Below, in pieces: positions 8,347-16,045 of a stretch of DNA of 31,932 nt; the stretch's first letter is position 1; the number at the start of each line of letters is the position of its first letter. The notes beneath the pieces were generated by a model that searched no databases, was not told the DNA's origin, and saw only the letters and a program-made list of their open reading frames with translations. The stretch covers positions 1 to 31,932 of IMG/VR virus record IMGVR_UViG_3300009537_000095, one strand, 5' to 3'. A program made the position numbers and the translations under genes. This stretch comes from a virus.

Positions 8347-8922
8347 ATGGCAGAGAATGGAGGAGGGTTCGGCGGTCAGGTACTGGGGGCGCTGGGGGGA
8401 GGTCTGGGGGGCCTGGGCGCTGGGGTGCTGGGCAACATTATCAGCGGACTCTTCAGAGAGAGCGACGAAGAAAAGCGAAATCGCGACGCAGTGGCTAGCT
8501 CCAACGTGAACGCGGCCGGATCCGAGACCAGCTTCGACCAGTTCTTGGCAAAGCTGGCCACCACGGACCCGACCAACGCGCTCGACAATTTTGTCAAAGC
8601 GCAGAACCGCGCGGGTATTTTGAACTTGCCGCGGCGTGATGGCTCGCGCCCGCAGGCGGGCTCCGACATGGGCGACATTATCGCCGCGCTGCGCAATCCC
8701 AACACCTTCGGCCTGTCGCGCAACGAGCAGGGAGGCTTCGACTACACGCCGCCCAATTTCCAGGCAACGACACTGAACGAGGATGGGTCGCGGAACCGCG
8801 GTCAGGGCACTGACCCGCGGTCGTTCATCCCGAATAATGCTCCGCCCGCCCCTCCGCCGCCCGTAGTGCAGCCCGATCGTGATCAGCAGTTGGCGCAATT
8901 TCTCGGCGGGGCAGGGAGTTAA
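8347..8922 (+). CDS. Gly-rich hydrophobic internal protein; possible membrane-active ejection protein
   Basis: 191 residues. The N-terminus (residues 5-36) alternates Gly, Leu and Ala (QVLGALGGGLGGLGAGVLG, then NIISGLF), a pattern that could insert into membranes, as proposed for small ejection proteins of short-tailed phages. A charged switch (RESDEEKRNRD) follows. Later segments include FDQFLAKLATTDPTNAL and GDIIAAL at about 109-115, which resembles the DI[LI]xAL motif of two other small proteins here. It ends with a Pro-rich stretch and QQLAQFLGGAGS. Preceded by GGAGG 5-6 bases before ATG. The DNA for the N-terminus is exceptionally G-rich. Confidence 0.6.
   Translation: MAENGGGFGGQVLGALGGGLGGLGAGVLGNIISGLFRESDEEKRNRDAVASSNVNAAGSETSFDQFLAKLATTDPTNALDNFVKAQNRAGILNLPRRDGSRPQAGSDMGDIIAALRNPNTFGLSRNEQGGFDYTPPNFQATTLNEDGSRNRGQGTDPRSFIPNNAPPAPPPPVVQPDRDQQLAQFLGGAGS
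8385..8432 (+). other. G-run cluster (potential G-quadruplex) inside coding sequence
   Basis: Six G-runs of 3-6 bases separated by 3-6 bases lie on the coding strand (runs near 8385, 8394, 8406, 8415, 8422 and 8430). The pattern satisfies the usual four-run quadruplex rule with room to spare. It encodes the Gly-rich N-terminus, so amino-acid demand may be the whole explanation. Confidence 0.5.
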
Positions 8923-8924
8923 AA

Positions 8925-10256
8925 ATGGGCGCTGGCCAGGACTTCCTCCGATCGCTTCTCGAAGGCTTTGCGGGCGGGCAGGTGCCCGCGATCCAGGCGG
9001 CCAGAGAAGAGGAGCAGCTCGCTCAGTCTATGGGCATCGACGTCGAGGAGCTGCGCAAGCGCCGCAAGGCCGAGTCCGACCGGGCCGCCCAGAAGGAACT
9101 GCTGGAGCTCACCGACAGGCAGATTGCCCAAGCGAAGCAGTTAGGGGACCTGCGCAACGAGAGCGGTCGCCTGGAAGCATTGACCGGTCTAGCCAAGGGC
9201 GAAGGCTTAGACGCCCTGACGCAGTTTCTGCCATCCAAAGAGGGAAACGAGCAGACGTTTCAGGGTACGTTCGACGATCTGGTGTCTAAGCGCCAGACGT
9301 CTGGCAAGGATTTACTGCCTGGCCTATACCGAACCACGCCGGCCAAGACGCGCGAAGATGTGGCTGCGGAGATCGAGCTCGAAAGAGATCTGGGCGACAC
9401 GGCTTTTGAACAATCCCTGCAAGCCGCGACTAGCGAACGCGAGGAAAGAAGGACGGATCTCACCGAGGACCGACTGGACCTGGACCGCGAACGTCTCAAC
9501 CTCTCCAAGGAGATTGAGGCCAGGCACGAGCGCTACACGAACAAGAGCATAGAGTTTCTCGGCGAAAAGATGCTTCGGCTCAAGGAGGAGGGACGGCCTA
9601 GCCTCTCGGATGGTCAGGCCATGCAGATGGCCTTTCAGGTGATGAACGAAATTGGGGACCCAGAGGATCCGGACTTTATGGACGACGTCGCCGCATGGGC
9701 GCGAGATCTGAAGTCGTCCTATCAGTCGCACGCCACCCCTGGCGGCCTCGGGTTTGACGATCACGACAGACTAAGGGGCACGCTGCGCGATACCATGAGA
9801 AAAATGGAGGAGCGACAGGCGGCCAGCGGTCGATCCGTTCAGGACTTTGTCGGCGATGTGGACGACACGTCGTTTGAGGACGACCGTCAATTCGACGACG
9901 GCGTTCCTCAGTCTGAAGCGTTCAGCCAGCCACCCAAGGAAGAGCCCCCCATGCCGTCACTGCCGGCCAGGGACGGAGCAGGGGATCCTCGCTGGGCCGA
10001 TCCGGACATCAGCTTCGTTGACCTTATTGGAGCAAACCCAGAAGTTAACACGGCCATCGAAAAACAGATGCAACAAGAAGATCTGGAGTTTTACCAATCC
10101 CAGATCAGACACCTGATGGCCCTGGGGTACAAAGAAGAAGACCTGCCCGACAACCTGAAGACGTTCATCGAGCTGATCAGGGATCCAAAGAAGGGCCCCG
10201 GGCTTGGCGGTGTTCCCGGCGGCGGCGGACCGCCCCCAGGACTCCAGCGGCAGTAG
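8925..10256 (+). CDS. Coiled-coil internal virion/ejection protein candidate
   Basis: 443 residues, ATG two bases after the preceding stop. Highly helical and charged: EEEQLAQSMGIDVEELRKRR and KAESDRAAQKELLELTDRQ near the N-terminus, then a long Glu/Arg-rich coiled coil around 155-195 (TEDRLDLDRERLNLSKEIE). The C-terminal third is acidic and Pro-rich, with QMQQEDLEFYQSQIRHLMAL before a Gly/Pro tail (GGVPGGGGPPPG). It precedes the 1348-residue protein, matching the podovirus pattern of several internal proteins that form an ejection channel. No conserved enzyme motif found. Function inferred from context. Confidence 0.6.
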   Translation: MGAGQDFLRSLLEGFAGGQVPAIQAAREEEQLAQSMGIDVEELRKRRKAESDRAAQKELLELTDRQIAQAKQLGDLRNESGRLEALTGLAKGEGLDALTQFLPSKEGNEQTFQGTFDDLVSKRQTSGKDLLPGLYRTTPAKTREDVAAEIELERDLGDTAFEQSLQAATSEREERRTDLTEDRLDLDRERLNLSKEIEARHERYTNKSIEFLGEKMLRLKEEGRPSLSDGQAMQMAFQVMNEIGDPEDPDFMDDVAAWARDLKSSYQSHATPGGLGFDDHDRLRGTLRDTMRKMEERQAASGRSVQDFVGDVDDTSFEDDRQFDDGVPQSEAFSQPPKEEPPMPSLPARDGAGDPRWADPDISFVDLIGANPEVNTAIEKQMQQEDLEFYQSQIRHLMALGYKEEDLPDNLKTFIELIRDPKKGPGLGGVPGGGGPPPGLQRQ

Positions 10257-10273
10257 CGCGCCAGGGTCGAAAT

Positions 10274-10281
10274 GTTTAAAC
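10274..10281. repeat. GTTTAAAC palindrome upstream of the large internal protein
   Basis: Perfect copy in the 32-bp gap between genes, ending 7 bases before the ATG at 10289. Function unknown. Confidence 0.85.
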
Positions 10282-10288
10282 TAGTACC

Positions 10289-13200
10289 ATGTCGTTCACG
10301 TATGAGGAGCTCGTAAAGCGAGCAGGAGGCGTTCCCCTTGTCAGACCAAGCCAAGCCCAAAAAGGACAAGCACCCGCAACACCTTCGCCCAACCAAGATC
10401 TCGAAGAAGACGAAGAGAAGCGGCGAAGACTCAGCTACGAAGAATTGGTCCGTGCTAAGGGTGGGATCCCTCTCAGTAGAGATGTCCTCCGCAATGAAAG
10501 AGCGCGTACTCCAGAGGCTGCGCAACGACAAGTCACCGAAGCCAACCAGAGAACCCAAGACAGCAAGCCTGAAGTAGTCGCCGAGAGGTTTCTCACCGGC
10601 CTGAAACGTAGGGCCGAGGAGCTGCGCAAGGAGAGGGCCGCCATCTTCACAGCCAGACAGCCGGATGGAACTCTGCTGTCTGGGCAGGACCAGACCCGAG
10701 CTATCGCCAGGGTAGAAGCCGAACAGAAAAAGGTCCAGGCCATGCTCGGGTCGGTACTTGACCAGGAAATCGCTGCTGGACGAAGACCTACAAAGCTTCA
10801 GGCGGCCGGCGGATTCCTGGCTGAATCCATATCCGAGCTAGGCAGTGTTCCGTCCAAGGTCTTTGACCTACTGGGCGACGATCCCGACCTGGATCAGGCC
10901 AGGAAGATCGCTGAACTGCGCGGAACCCCTGGAGTGCGAGAGCAGGCTGACGAAAGTTTAAACAAAGAGATTGCCAAGCTCACGCCTGAGCCTGTCACCG
11001 AAGGTGAGAAGTTAACCAGGATCGCGGCCAAGCTTCCACCTTACCTTGCTCTTGGACTTGCGTCCGCTCCTGCTTCAGCCGGCGTAGCCGCCGGGCTGGA
11101 GGGCGAAATCGCCAGCCCGCTCATTAGGGAGCTGCTGGGTCAGGTCGCCCAAGAAGCCTTGATTGCCCCGACAACCTTTGGCACCATCGACGACCCTGCG
11201 GCAGCGGCGGCTGTCACGCTGGCCGGGCCCCTGGCCGGTACTGCTATTGGTAGGGTTATCGGCGCGGGCCGAGGGTCTACCAGACCGGCCACCGCAACGG
11301 CGGAAGAAGTGCTCGAAGGTGGGGTCCCGCTGGCCACGACGACAGCCAAGGAGACGGTAGAGGAAACCGTACCTCGTGCTACGCTTCCACATGCGCCCGA
11401 CATGACTGAGCTGCCCGGTGGATTCACCGTTACACAAAGCCCCAAGACCGGAACCATCGGGCTGAAGGGTCCTGCCGGCGAGAAGGTGGGGATCAGGGAA
11501 ACCGCCGACTCACTGGAGCTTGTGTCCGTTGGTAAGGGGCAATCACCCGACAGCCGAACGTCTGTCTCTGCCATGCGCGAGCTCTCGGAAGCGAAGGGTA
11601 AGCCAGTCAAGTTCGTAAGCACTAATCTCAGCCCTTCTGGCGGGAAGTTTCGCCAGCGATTGATCGACCGAGGGGAGCTCGATCCGAAGACGATGGAGCT
11701 GTCACCTCAGGCGTCGGCTCAGGCCCGAACAGAGAGAGGCGCCGCGATCGCACTTCAAGGGGAGCAGGCGACAGTAGACGCCTTTGGCCGACCACGGGTC
11801 GAGCCGATTGGTGGTGGCAAGCAGTTCGAACACGTGGCCAACGCGGGTAAGTTCAGCGACTCAACCAACATGAACCTGGAGAGAATCGACACGCCAGAGG
11901 CGGCACTCCAAGAAATTCACAACATGAGTCGAATCGAGGGTATCAACATCCGCCTGGCCCAAGGTGCTCGTCACACCTGGGAAGAGGTTGACGGAGAGGT
12001 AGTTGATATCGTGACCAACCCAGACAAGCTCCGGGCTCTGCTGGGTAAGCCTCATGGCTCGGCCTACACTGATACCGAGGCTATGGCCATCCGAGAGCTT
12101 CACGCCCGGTCCGCTGTCAGTGTTCAGCAGACCAGGGTTGGCCTCAAGGCTGGCACGCATACCGCCGAACAGCTACGTGACGTGCTGGGTGATTTCTTGG
12201 AGCTGCGCCTGCGAGCCGGCGGGGCCGCTGCCCAGGCCGGAAGAAGTTTAAACATCTTTAAAAAGATGGCCACCGGCAAGATCGAGCTGCCTCCCGGCGC
12301 CATGGACGACATAGCTGGCTACATCGATGGCCTGAGCCCTGAAGAGCTGGGCGGGTTCGCTGAGCGTATAAACCAACACGCCGGCAAAACCAAGCCGCCG
12401 AACTTCTCGGACAAGTTATACGAGTGGTACGTGAACTCTCTTGTCACGGCGTCTCACGGCGTCAACGTGCTTAGCAATGGCGCCGAGTTCACGTACAACG
12501 TAGGCAAGCGCGCTACGGCGGCGGGGCTCGATGTAGGCTTTTCTATCGGCGGTCTCCGCCGACCGCGGGAGGTGTTCTTTAGGGAGGCGTATGAGCTAGC
12601 CAGAATGAGCGGCACCGGCCAAGGGTTGAGACACGCCTGGACCAGATTTCGTACCGGCATGTCAGAAGGGCCCGCGCGGGCCTCAAAGGTCCTCGGGCAG
12701 GAAGCCATAGGAAAAACGCCAGGAGCGGGCATCGTCGAAAGAGGTGCAGGTAAAGTTCTTCGCGGCTTTGGATCGCGAGCCCTTGGGGCTGAGGACGAGT
12801 TCTTCTCGACGCTCTCCTACGTAGGCGAGTACAACGCCATGGCCTATCGCCAGGCTCTTCAGGAGGGACGCAGGGGCGCTGCTCTAAAAGAAAGAGTTGT
12901 TGAATTACTGGCCACAGAAGGAAAGCCGGGAGCTCTAGGCCCAGCCGGTCCTGGGTCTATTCATGCGCGGGCCGTCCAGGCGGCAAGGCGAAACACCTTC
13001 ACGGATGACACGCTCCTGGGACAGCTCGGGAGCAAGGTCAAGAACTTCGACGTGGCGAGGGCCGCAGGGGCCAGGAACGTTTCACTTAGGCCGGGTCGCT
13101 GGTTGGCCCCATTTACCAGCGTCTCCAGCTCAATTATGACCAAGGGAATCGAGAACAGCCCCCTTGGATTCGCTACCGTTCCTCTCCGCCGGGGGCTCGC

Positions 13201-14335
13201 GTCGCGCGGGATAGTTCAGTCCACCGGCCGGCCCCTGGCGGAAGAGTTGGCCGCCCCAACGCTGGGCACCATGATTGGGGTGACCGCCTGGTACATGCGC
13301 GAGCACGGATGGATAACCGGAAATCGCCGAGACGATTCGAACGAGAGGGCCGTGCTCTACGGGGAAGGCTGGCAGCCGAACGCACTGCACGTTGGTGACA
13401 AATATATGCCGGTCGGCCGTATTGAAACCCCCGGAACCATTCTGGTGATGGCCGTCAATGCCATTGAGGCATTTGAGGAAGGCAGAACCGAAGAAGGGTA
13501 CAGGGTCTTAACAGGCATGGCCGGAGTCATTCGAGAGCAGGCTGACGACTCTTGGATGCGCGGTATCTCTGACGTGTTAGAGGTGATCGAAAACGCGGAG
13601 ATGCGTAGCCCCGAGAAGCTGGCGGCTCGGCAGGTGGCTGCGTTCTATCCGAACATACTAAGGCGCGCCGGCAAGGTTATCGATCCAACCATCCGCCAGA
13701 CCGAGGGCTTCTCTGACACGCTACTGCGCGAGATCGACACGTTCGGCGTGGCTGAGCGCTCGGAGCCGCGCCTGGACCCGTTCGGCAGAGAGCAAGGAAC
13801 CGACAAATCTGCATTCGACCGACTCACCGGATTCTTTGGCCTACCAACTTCCACCGCCAAGAACGACCCGGTGTTGAGGGAGCACATGAGACTCGGCGCC
13901 GCACTCGGACAGGTTGGAATCACTGGCAGCCTGACCGACGACGTTGACGAGAAGGAGTTGTTTAAACAGGCGTCCCCTAGAGAGGTCACCAAGTTTCGGA
14001 AGGCTAAGGGCGCCTTCCTGTTAGAGCTGGATCAGGCCCTTATCAACAGCAGCCGCTATGCGCGGGCCGACGACAACGAGAAGATGACCATGCTTAGAAG
14101 GGCCAGGTCTATGGGGGGCAACGCCTGGAACGAGAAATGGCGGAAGGCTGGCCACCCGTTCGACGAGAGGTTAACCATGGTGGACAGCCGCATCCGCGTC
14201 AACACCTTGGCCCGCAAGATCGCACGCATCCACGACGTCAAACAATTGCAGCTCGCGGACCCTGAGAGGTTCGGCCCGGAGTTTCCCGGAGCCACCTTCG
14301 AGGACATCCTGGAGCTCGAAAGGCTCAGACAATGA
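10289..14335 (+). CDS. Large internal virion protein, putative DNA ejection protein (1348 aa)
   Basis: Largest gene in the window. The N-terminus carries a duplicated short motif: TYEELVKRAGGVPL (residues 4-17) and SYEELVRAKGGIPL (about 50-63). A hydrophobic Ala/Gly-rich stretch follows at about 250-350 (YLALGLASAPASAGVAAGL, VTLAGPLAGTAIGRVIGAG), and then a small alpha/beta segment near 385-470. The middle contains LYEWYVNSLVTASHGVNVLS and NGAEFTYNVGKRA, like the 'w.n.Ll....hgvNv.sN' segment I associate with large phage internal and polyvalent proteins. The rest is mostly helical. Size and position after three smaller internal proteins suggest the main ejection protein. No lytic transglycosylase Glu motif is obvious. 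It contains three GTTTAAAC copies. Confidence 0.65.
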   Translation: MSFTYEELVKRAGGVPLVRPSQAQKGQAPATPSPNQDLEEDEEKRRRLSYEELVRAKGGIPLSRDVLRNERARTPEAAQRQVTEANQRTQDSKPEVVAERFLTGLKRRAEELRKERAAIFTARQPDGTLLSGQDQTRAIARVEAEQKKVQAMLGSVLDQEIAAGRRPTKLQAAGGFLAESISELGSVPSKVFDLLGDDPDLDQARKIAELRGTPGVREQADESLNKEIAKLTPEPVTEGEKLTRIAAKLPPYLALGLASAPASAGVAAGLEGEIASPLIRELLGQVAQEALIAPTTFGTIDDPAAAAAVTLAGPLAGTAIGRVIGAGRGSTRPATATAEEVLEGGVPLATTTAKETVEETVPRATLPHAPDMTELPGGFTVTQSPKTGTIGLKGPAGEKVGIRETADSLELVSVGKGQSPDSRTSVSAMRELSEAKGKPVKFVSTNLSPSGGKFRQRLIDRGELDPKTMELSPQASAQARTERGAAIALQGEQATVDAFGRPRVEPIGGGKQFEHVANAGKFSDSTNMNLERIDTPEAALQEIHNMSRIEGINIRLAQGARHTWEEVDGEVVDIVTNPDKLRALLGKPHGSAYTDTEAMAIRELHARSAVSVQQTRVGLKAGTHTAEQLRDVLGDFLELRLRAGGAAAQAGRSLNIFKKMATGKIELPPGAMDDIAGYIDGLSPEELGGFAERINQHAGKTKPPNFSDKLYEWYVNSLVTASHGVNVLSNGAEFTYNVGKRATAAGLDVGFSIGGLRRPREVFFREAYELARMSGTGQGLRHAWTRFRTGMSEGPARASKVLGQEAIGKTPGAGIVERGAGKVLRGFGSRALGAEDEFFSTLSYVGEYNAMAYRQALQEGRRGAALKERVVELLATEGKPGALGPAGPGSIHARAVQAARRNTFTDDTLLGQLGSKVKNFDVARAAGARNVSLRPGRWLAPFTSVSSSIMTKGIENSPLGFATVPLRRGLASRGIVQSTGRPLAEELAAPTLGTMIGVTAWYMREHGWITGNRRDDSNERAVLYGEGWQPNALHVGDKYMPVGRIETPGTILVMAVNAIEAFEEGRTEEGYRVLTGMAGVIREQADDSWMRGISDVLEVIENAEMRSPEKLAARQVAAFYPNILRRAGKVIDPTIRQTEGFSDTLLREIDTFGVAERSEPRLDPFGREQGTDKSAFDRLTGFFGLPTSTAKNDPVLREHMRLGAALGQVGITGSLTDDVDEKELFKQASPREVTKFRKAKGAFLLELDQALINSSRYARADDNEKMTMLRRARSMGGNAWNEKWRKAGHPFDERLTMVDSRIRVNTLARKIARIHDVKQLQLADPERFGPEFPGATFEDILELERLRQ

Positions 14336-14568
14336 AAACTAACTGGCAGCAGGTTGCCCTTGTTCTGCTCGGGCTGATTGTGGGCGGTGGGGCGGCTGGC
14401 GCGGTAGGTCAGCTCCAATACTCTCGACTCCAGGCGGAGGTTAGGGCCGAGGATGACGCGCAGGAAAAAATGCTCACCGCTATCCTCGTTCAGGTAGGCA
14501 GGCTCGACTCACGTGTTGACAGCTTGACGGTAGAGGTGAGCCGTCTCCGAGATCGCCTGAACGAGTAG
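14332..14568 (+). CDS. Small membrane-anchored coiled-coil protein (78 aa)
   Basis: Starts by an ATGA overlap with the large internal protein. One N-terminal membrane segment at about residues 7-27 (VALVLLGLIVGGGAAGAVG) is followed by a heptad-like helix (LQYSRLQAEVRAEDDAQEK, VGRLDSRVDSLTVEVSRL). This N-in, coiled-coil-out layout resembles i-spanins, DUF1640-like proteins and holin accessory proteins. No lipoprotein partner overlaps it, so a spanin assignment is not supported. It is the last forward gene before a convergent junction. Confidence 0.65.
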   Translation: MKTNWQQVALVLLGLIVGGGAAGAVGQLQYSRLQAEVRAEDDAQEKMLTAILVQVGRLDSRVDSLTVEVSRLRDRLNE

Positions 14569-14570
14569 TC

Positions 14571-14597
14571 CGCCCATTGCGGGGAATGGCGATCTTT
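14571..14597 (+). terminator. Possible rho-independent terminator at convergent junction
   Basis: CGCCCATT (14571-14578) can pair with AATGGCG (about 14585-14591) with one bulged C and a short G-rich loop, followed by ATCTTTT. It lies just after the stop of the forward gene and before the convergent reverse cassette, where a terminator is expected. The T-run is short, so this is tentative. Confidence 0.4.
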
Positions 14598-14649
14598 TCG
14601 GTGTTGAGTACGTCTATTCCGGGAGCGTTGTGATCTCTTCTCCCTCTCG

Positions 14650-14922
14650 TTAGGGCCGTGCCTTCGCTAGCTGGTGTCCGTTCCAGGCGGCCCCTCCGCA
14701 GCGCGCGGCCGCGTAGAGCCATGTGATCTTCTCGATCTGTTCCGGCTTACGCTTGGCCCCCCACCACAGGGCGATCGGAACCGACACGCTGAAAGTCACA
14801 CGCGCGGAGCGCTGTCGCATCAAGGGGTTGCGTTCCGTTCCCCCGCGAGCCAGCGCAATCTCGGTTGTGCTCAGGTCGGCCGTACTACAGGCCAGCATGA
14901 CAGCCAGTGCCCATCCGCTCAT
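14650..14922 (-). CDS. Small DUF5658-like membrane protein (90 aa)
   Basis: I chose the ATG at 14922 because AGGAGG precedes it by 5 bases on the reverse strand; a longer frame to 15012 would overlap the resolvase gene deeply. The start overlaps the resolvase stop (ATGA). The N-terminus is hydrophobic (WALAVMLACSTADLSTT) and leads into TTEIALARGGTERNPLM, the 'D..TT..aL..G..E.NPl' signature of small DUF5658-type membrane proteins. A second hydrophobic segment is VTFSVSVPIALWWG. A third possible segment contains WLYAAARCGGAAWNG. Role unknown; it occurs in many phages and bacteria as a small integral membrane protein. Confidence 0.65.
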   Translation of the reverse strand: MSGWALAVMLACSTADLSTTEIALARGGTERNPLMRQRSARVTFSVSVPIALWWGAKRKPEQIEKITWLYAAARCGGAAWNGHQLAKARP

Positions 14923-15386
14923 TTTTGCCTCCTGGATCTCTCTCCTCTGTCGCCGTAGTCGACAACGCAAAACTTCTCGGCCTCGTCCGGGGTCCAGTAG
15001 AAGGTGTGCCACGAAGTCGTGACCGAAGTGTCGAACCGTGCCGGCCTGTGTGCGTGGTAGACGACCCTACATCGACACCCGAACTCTTCCAGCCAGCGCA
15101 TGAAATCCAGGTCAGCCGACCGCAGCTTCGGCGTGTCGCCTCCGTGCTTGCACTGGAACAAGTACGCACGCGCCATCTGGCCTTCCTTCATCAGGGCCAC
15201 CACGTCGAAGGGCCCATGGCTCCCAGCGGAGCGCATCGCCAACAGGCAATTCGGTTTTGTGCTCAGGTACTTGACCAGCTTGCGCTCGAAGTTGGCACCG
15301 CGGTTGTAATTGCCCTTGGCGGACAGCGGCCGACGCTTGGACGTTTTCGATTTCGGATTTTTTGTTTTTCGTTTTTTGGATTTCAA
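14919..15386 (-). CDS. Hjc-type Holliday junction resolvase
   Basis: Cleaves four-way DNA junctions during recombination or before packaging. Numbering from the TTG at 15386 (155 residues): a Lys-rich tail (1-24), then NYNRGANFERKLVKYL with Glu34, AMRSAGSHGPFDVV with Asp61, and YLFQCK with Gln78 and Lys80. The RG..FER, RSAGSHG..DVV and QCK series is the archaeal-type Hjc/PD-(D/E)XK signature. The start is uncertain. The frame stays open to an ATG at 15527, but that would overlap the neighbouring gene and add non-family sequence, while the TTG has AGGGA upstream. The tail lies in an AT-rich island. ATGA overlap with the next reverse gene. Confidence 0.8.
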   Translation of the reverse strand: MKSKKRKTKNPKSKTSKRRPLSAKGNYNRGANFERKLVKYLSTKPNCLLAMRSAGSHGPFDVVALMKEGQMARAYLFQCKHGGDTPKLRSADLDFMRWLEEFGCRCRVVYHAHRPARFDTSVTTSWHTFYWTPDEAEKFCVVDYGDRGERSRRQK

Positions 15387-15415
15387 AATTTTTATTTCCC
15401 TATTTTGAAACCTGC
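15345..15415. other. AT-rich low-complexity island
   Basis: About 70 bases of T-rich plus-strand sequence (A-rich on the reverse strand) with several T5-T6 runs, in strong contrast to the GC-rich surroundings. It partly encodes the Lys-rich tail of the resolvase and partly precedes its likely start. Candidates are a DNA-unwinding element, a promoter region, or simply codon-driven A-richness. Confidence 0.6.
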
Positions 15416-15504
15416 TGTTAACACCACCCGCTAGCCACTCTTTAGAGCTGTACAACGCAGAGGGATGATAGCACCCTAGAGCCGACAAAGCAAAACTGCG
15501 AGGG

Positions 15505-15723
15505 CTACGACAGTGGATCAAGAACATTCGGATTGTCTGGCCAGGGCCACGTCACTTTCTGTGGCTCACCATGGTCGTCGATCTCGATGATTTCCATTAC
15601 GACGATCGCTTCTCGCTCTGGCGCGGCTGATTCCCAGTGCACGTCTTTGGGGTATGTGGTCTCGGATCTTCCCGCGTGCCAGGTCTGATCTCTTGGGCAG
15701 TAGCCAAATACGCCCCATGACAT
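15505..15723 (-). CDS. Small hypothetical protein (72 aa), first gene of the reverse cassette
   Basis: ATG at 15723 with AGGAGG eight bases upstream on the reverse strand, so the start is well supported; a longer frame to 15816 lacks such a site. The protein begins MSWGVFGYCPRDQTWHAG, then EREAIVVMEIIEIDDHGEPQ, and ends WPWPDNPNVLDPLS. It looks like a compact beta protein with an acidic strand. No family recognised. A 118-bp spacer separates it from the likely resolvase start, so the two may be one transcript with a leader for the resolvase. Confidence 0.6.
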   Translation of the reverse strand: MSWGVFGYCPRDQTWHAGRSETTYPKDVHWESAAPEREAIVVMEIIEIDDHGEPQKVTWPWPDNPNVLDPLS

Positions 15724-16045
15724 CAAGTTGTCCTCCTGATCTTGATCTCTTAAGATCTCTTGACTGGGAGTGACTAGCTGGAGCTTTGAGCCCCGAAGAC
15801 GAACCGGCCCCCCCACCCCCCAGGGTTTTTGAAGACCCAGGGAGGACAGAGGAAGCCGGCCACGTCTTCGAGGCTCATGGAGACGTCTAGCCGTCGCCCG
15901 TCACCCGTCAGACCCGTTTGGCCCCGCGGTCCATGGCCTTGCCCCCGCAACCTTTGGAACGGGGACTGGCGGCCTACCGCGGATCTAAAGTAGCACATCA
16001 GGATCGCCCTTGACAACTGGGTTCGCGTATGGAGAAAATGGGGCC
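15724..16045. other. Divergent intergenic region, 322 bp
   Basis: Separates the reverse cassette from the forward exported-protein cassette, so promoters in both directions are expected. Visible items: a direct repeat of GATCTCTT near 15744-15760; a C-rich tract (C7-A-C6) near 15807-15821, i.e. G6-T-G7 on the reverse strand; and TTGACA at 16010-16015, with GAAAAT 18 bases later at 16034-16039. That spacing would start transcription almost at the ATG at 16046. No convincing gene: an 80-residue reverse frame here has no ribosome-binding site. Confidence 0.45.

Noticed and set aside
15774-16016. Reverse 80-residue frame in the divergent spacer
   Set aside because: No ribosome-binding site, Pro/Gly-rich composition, and it covers the region expected to hold promoters.
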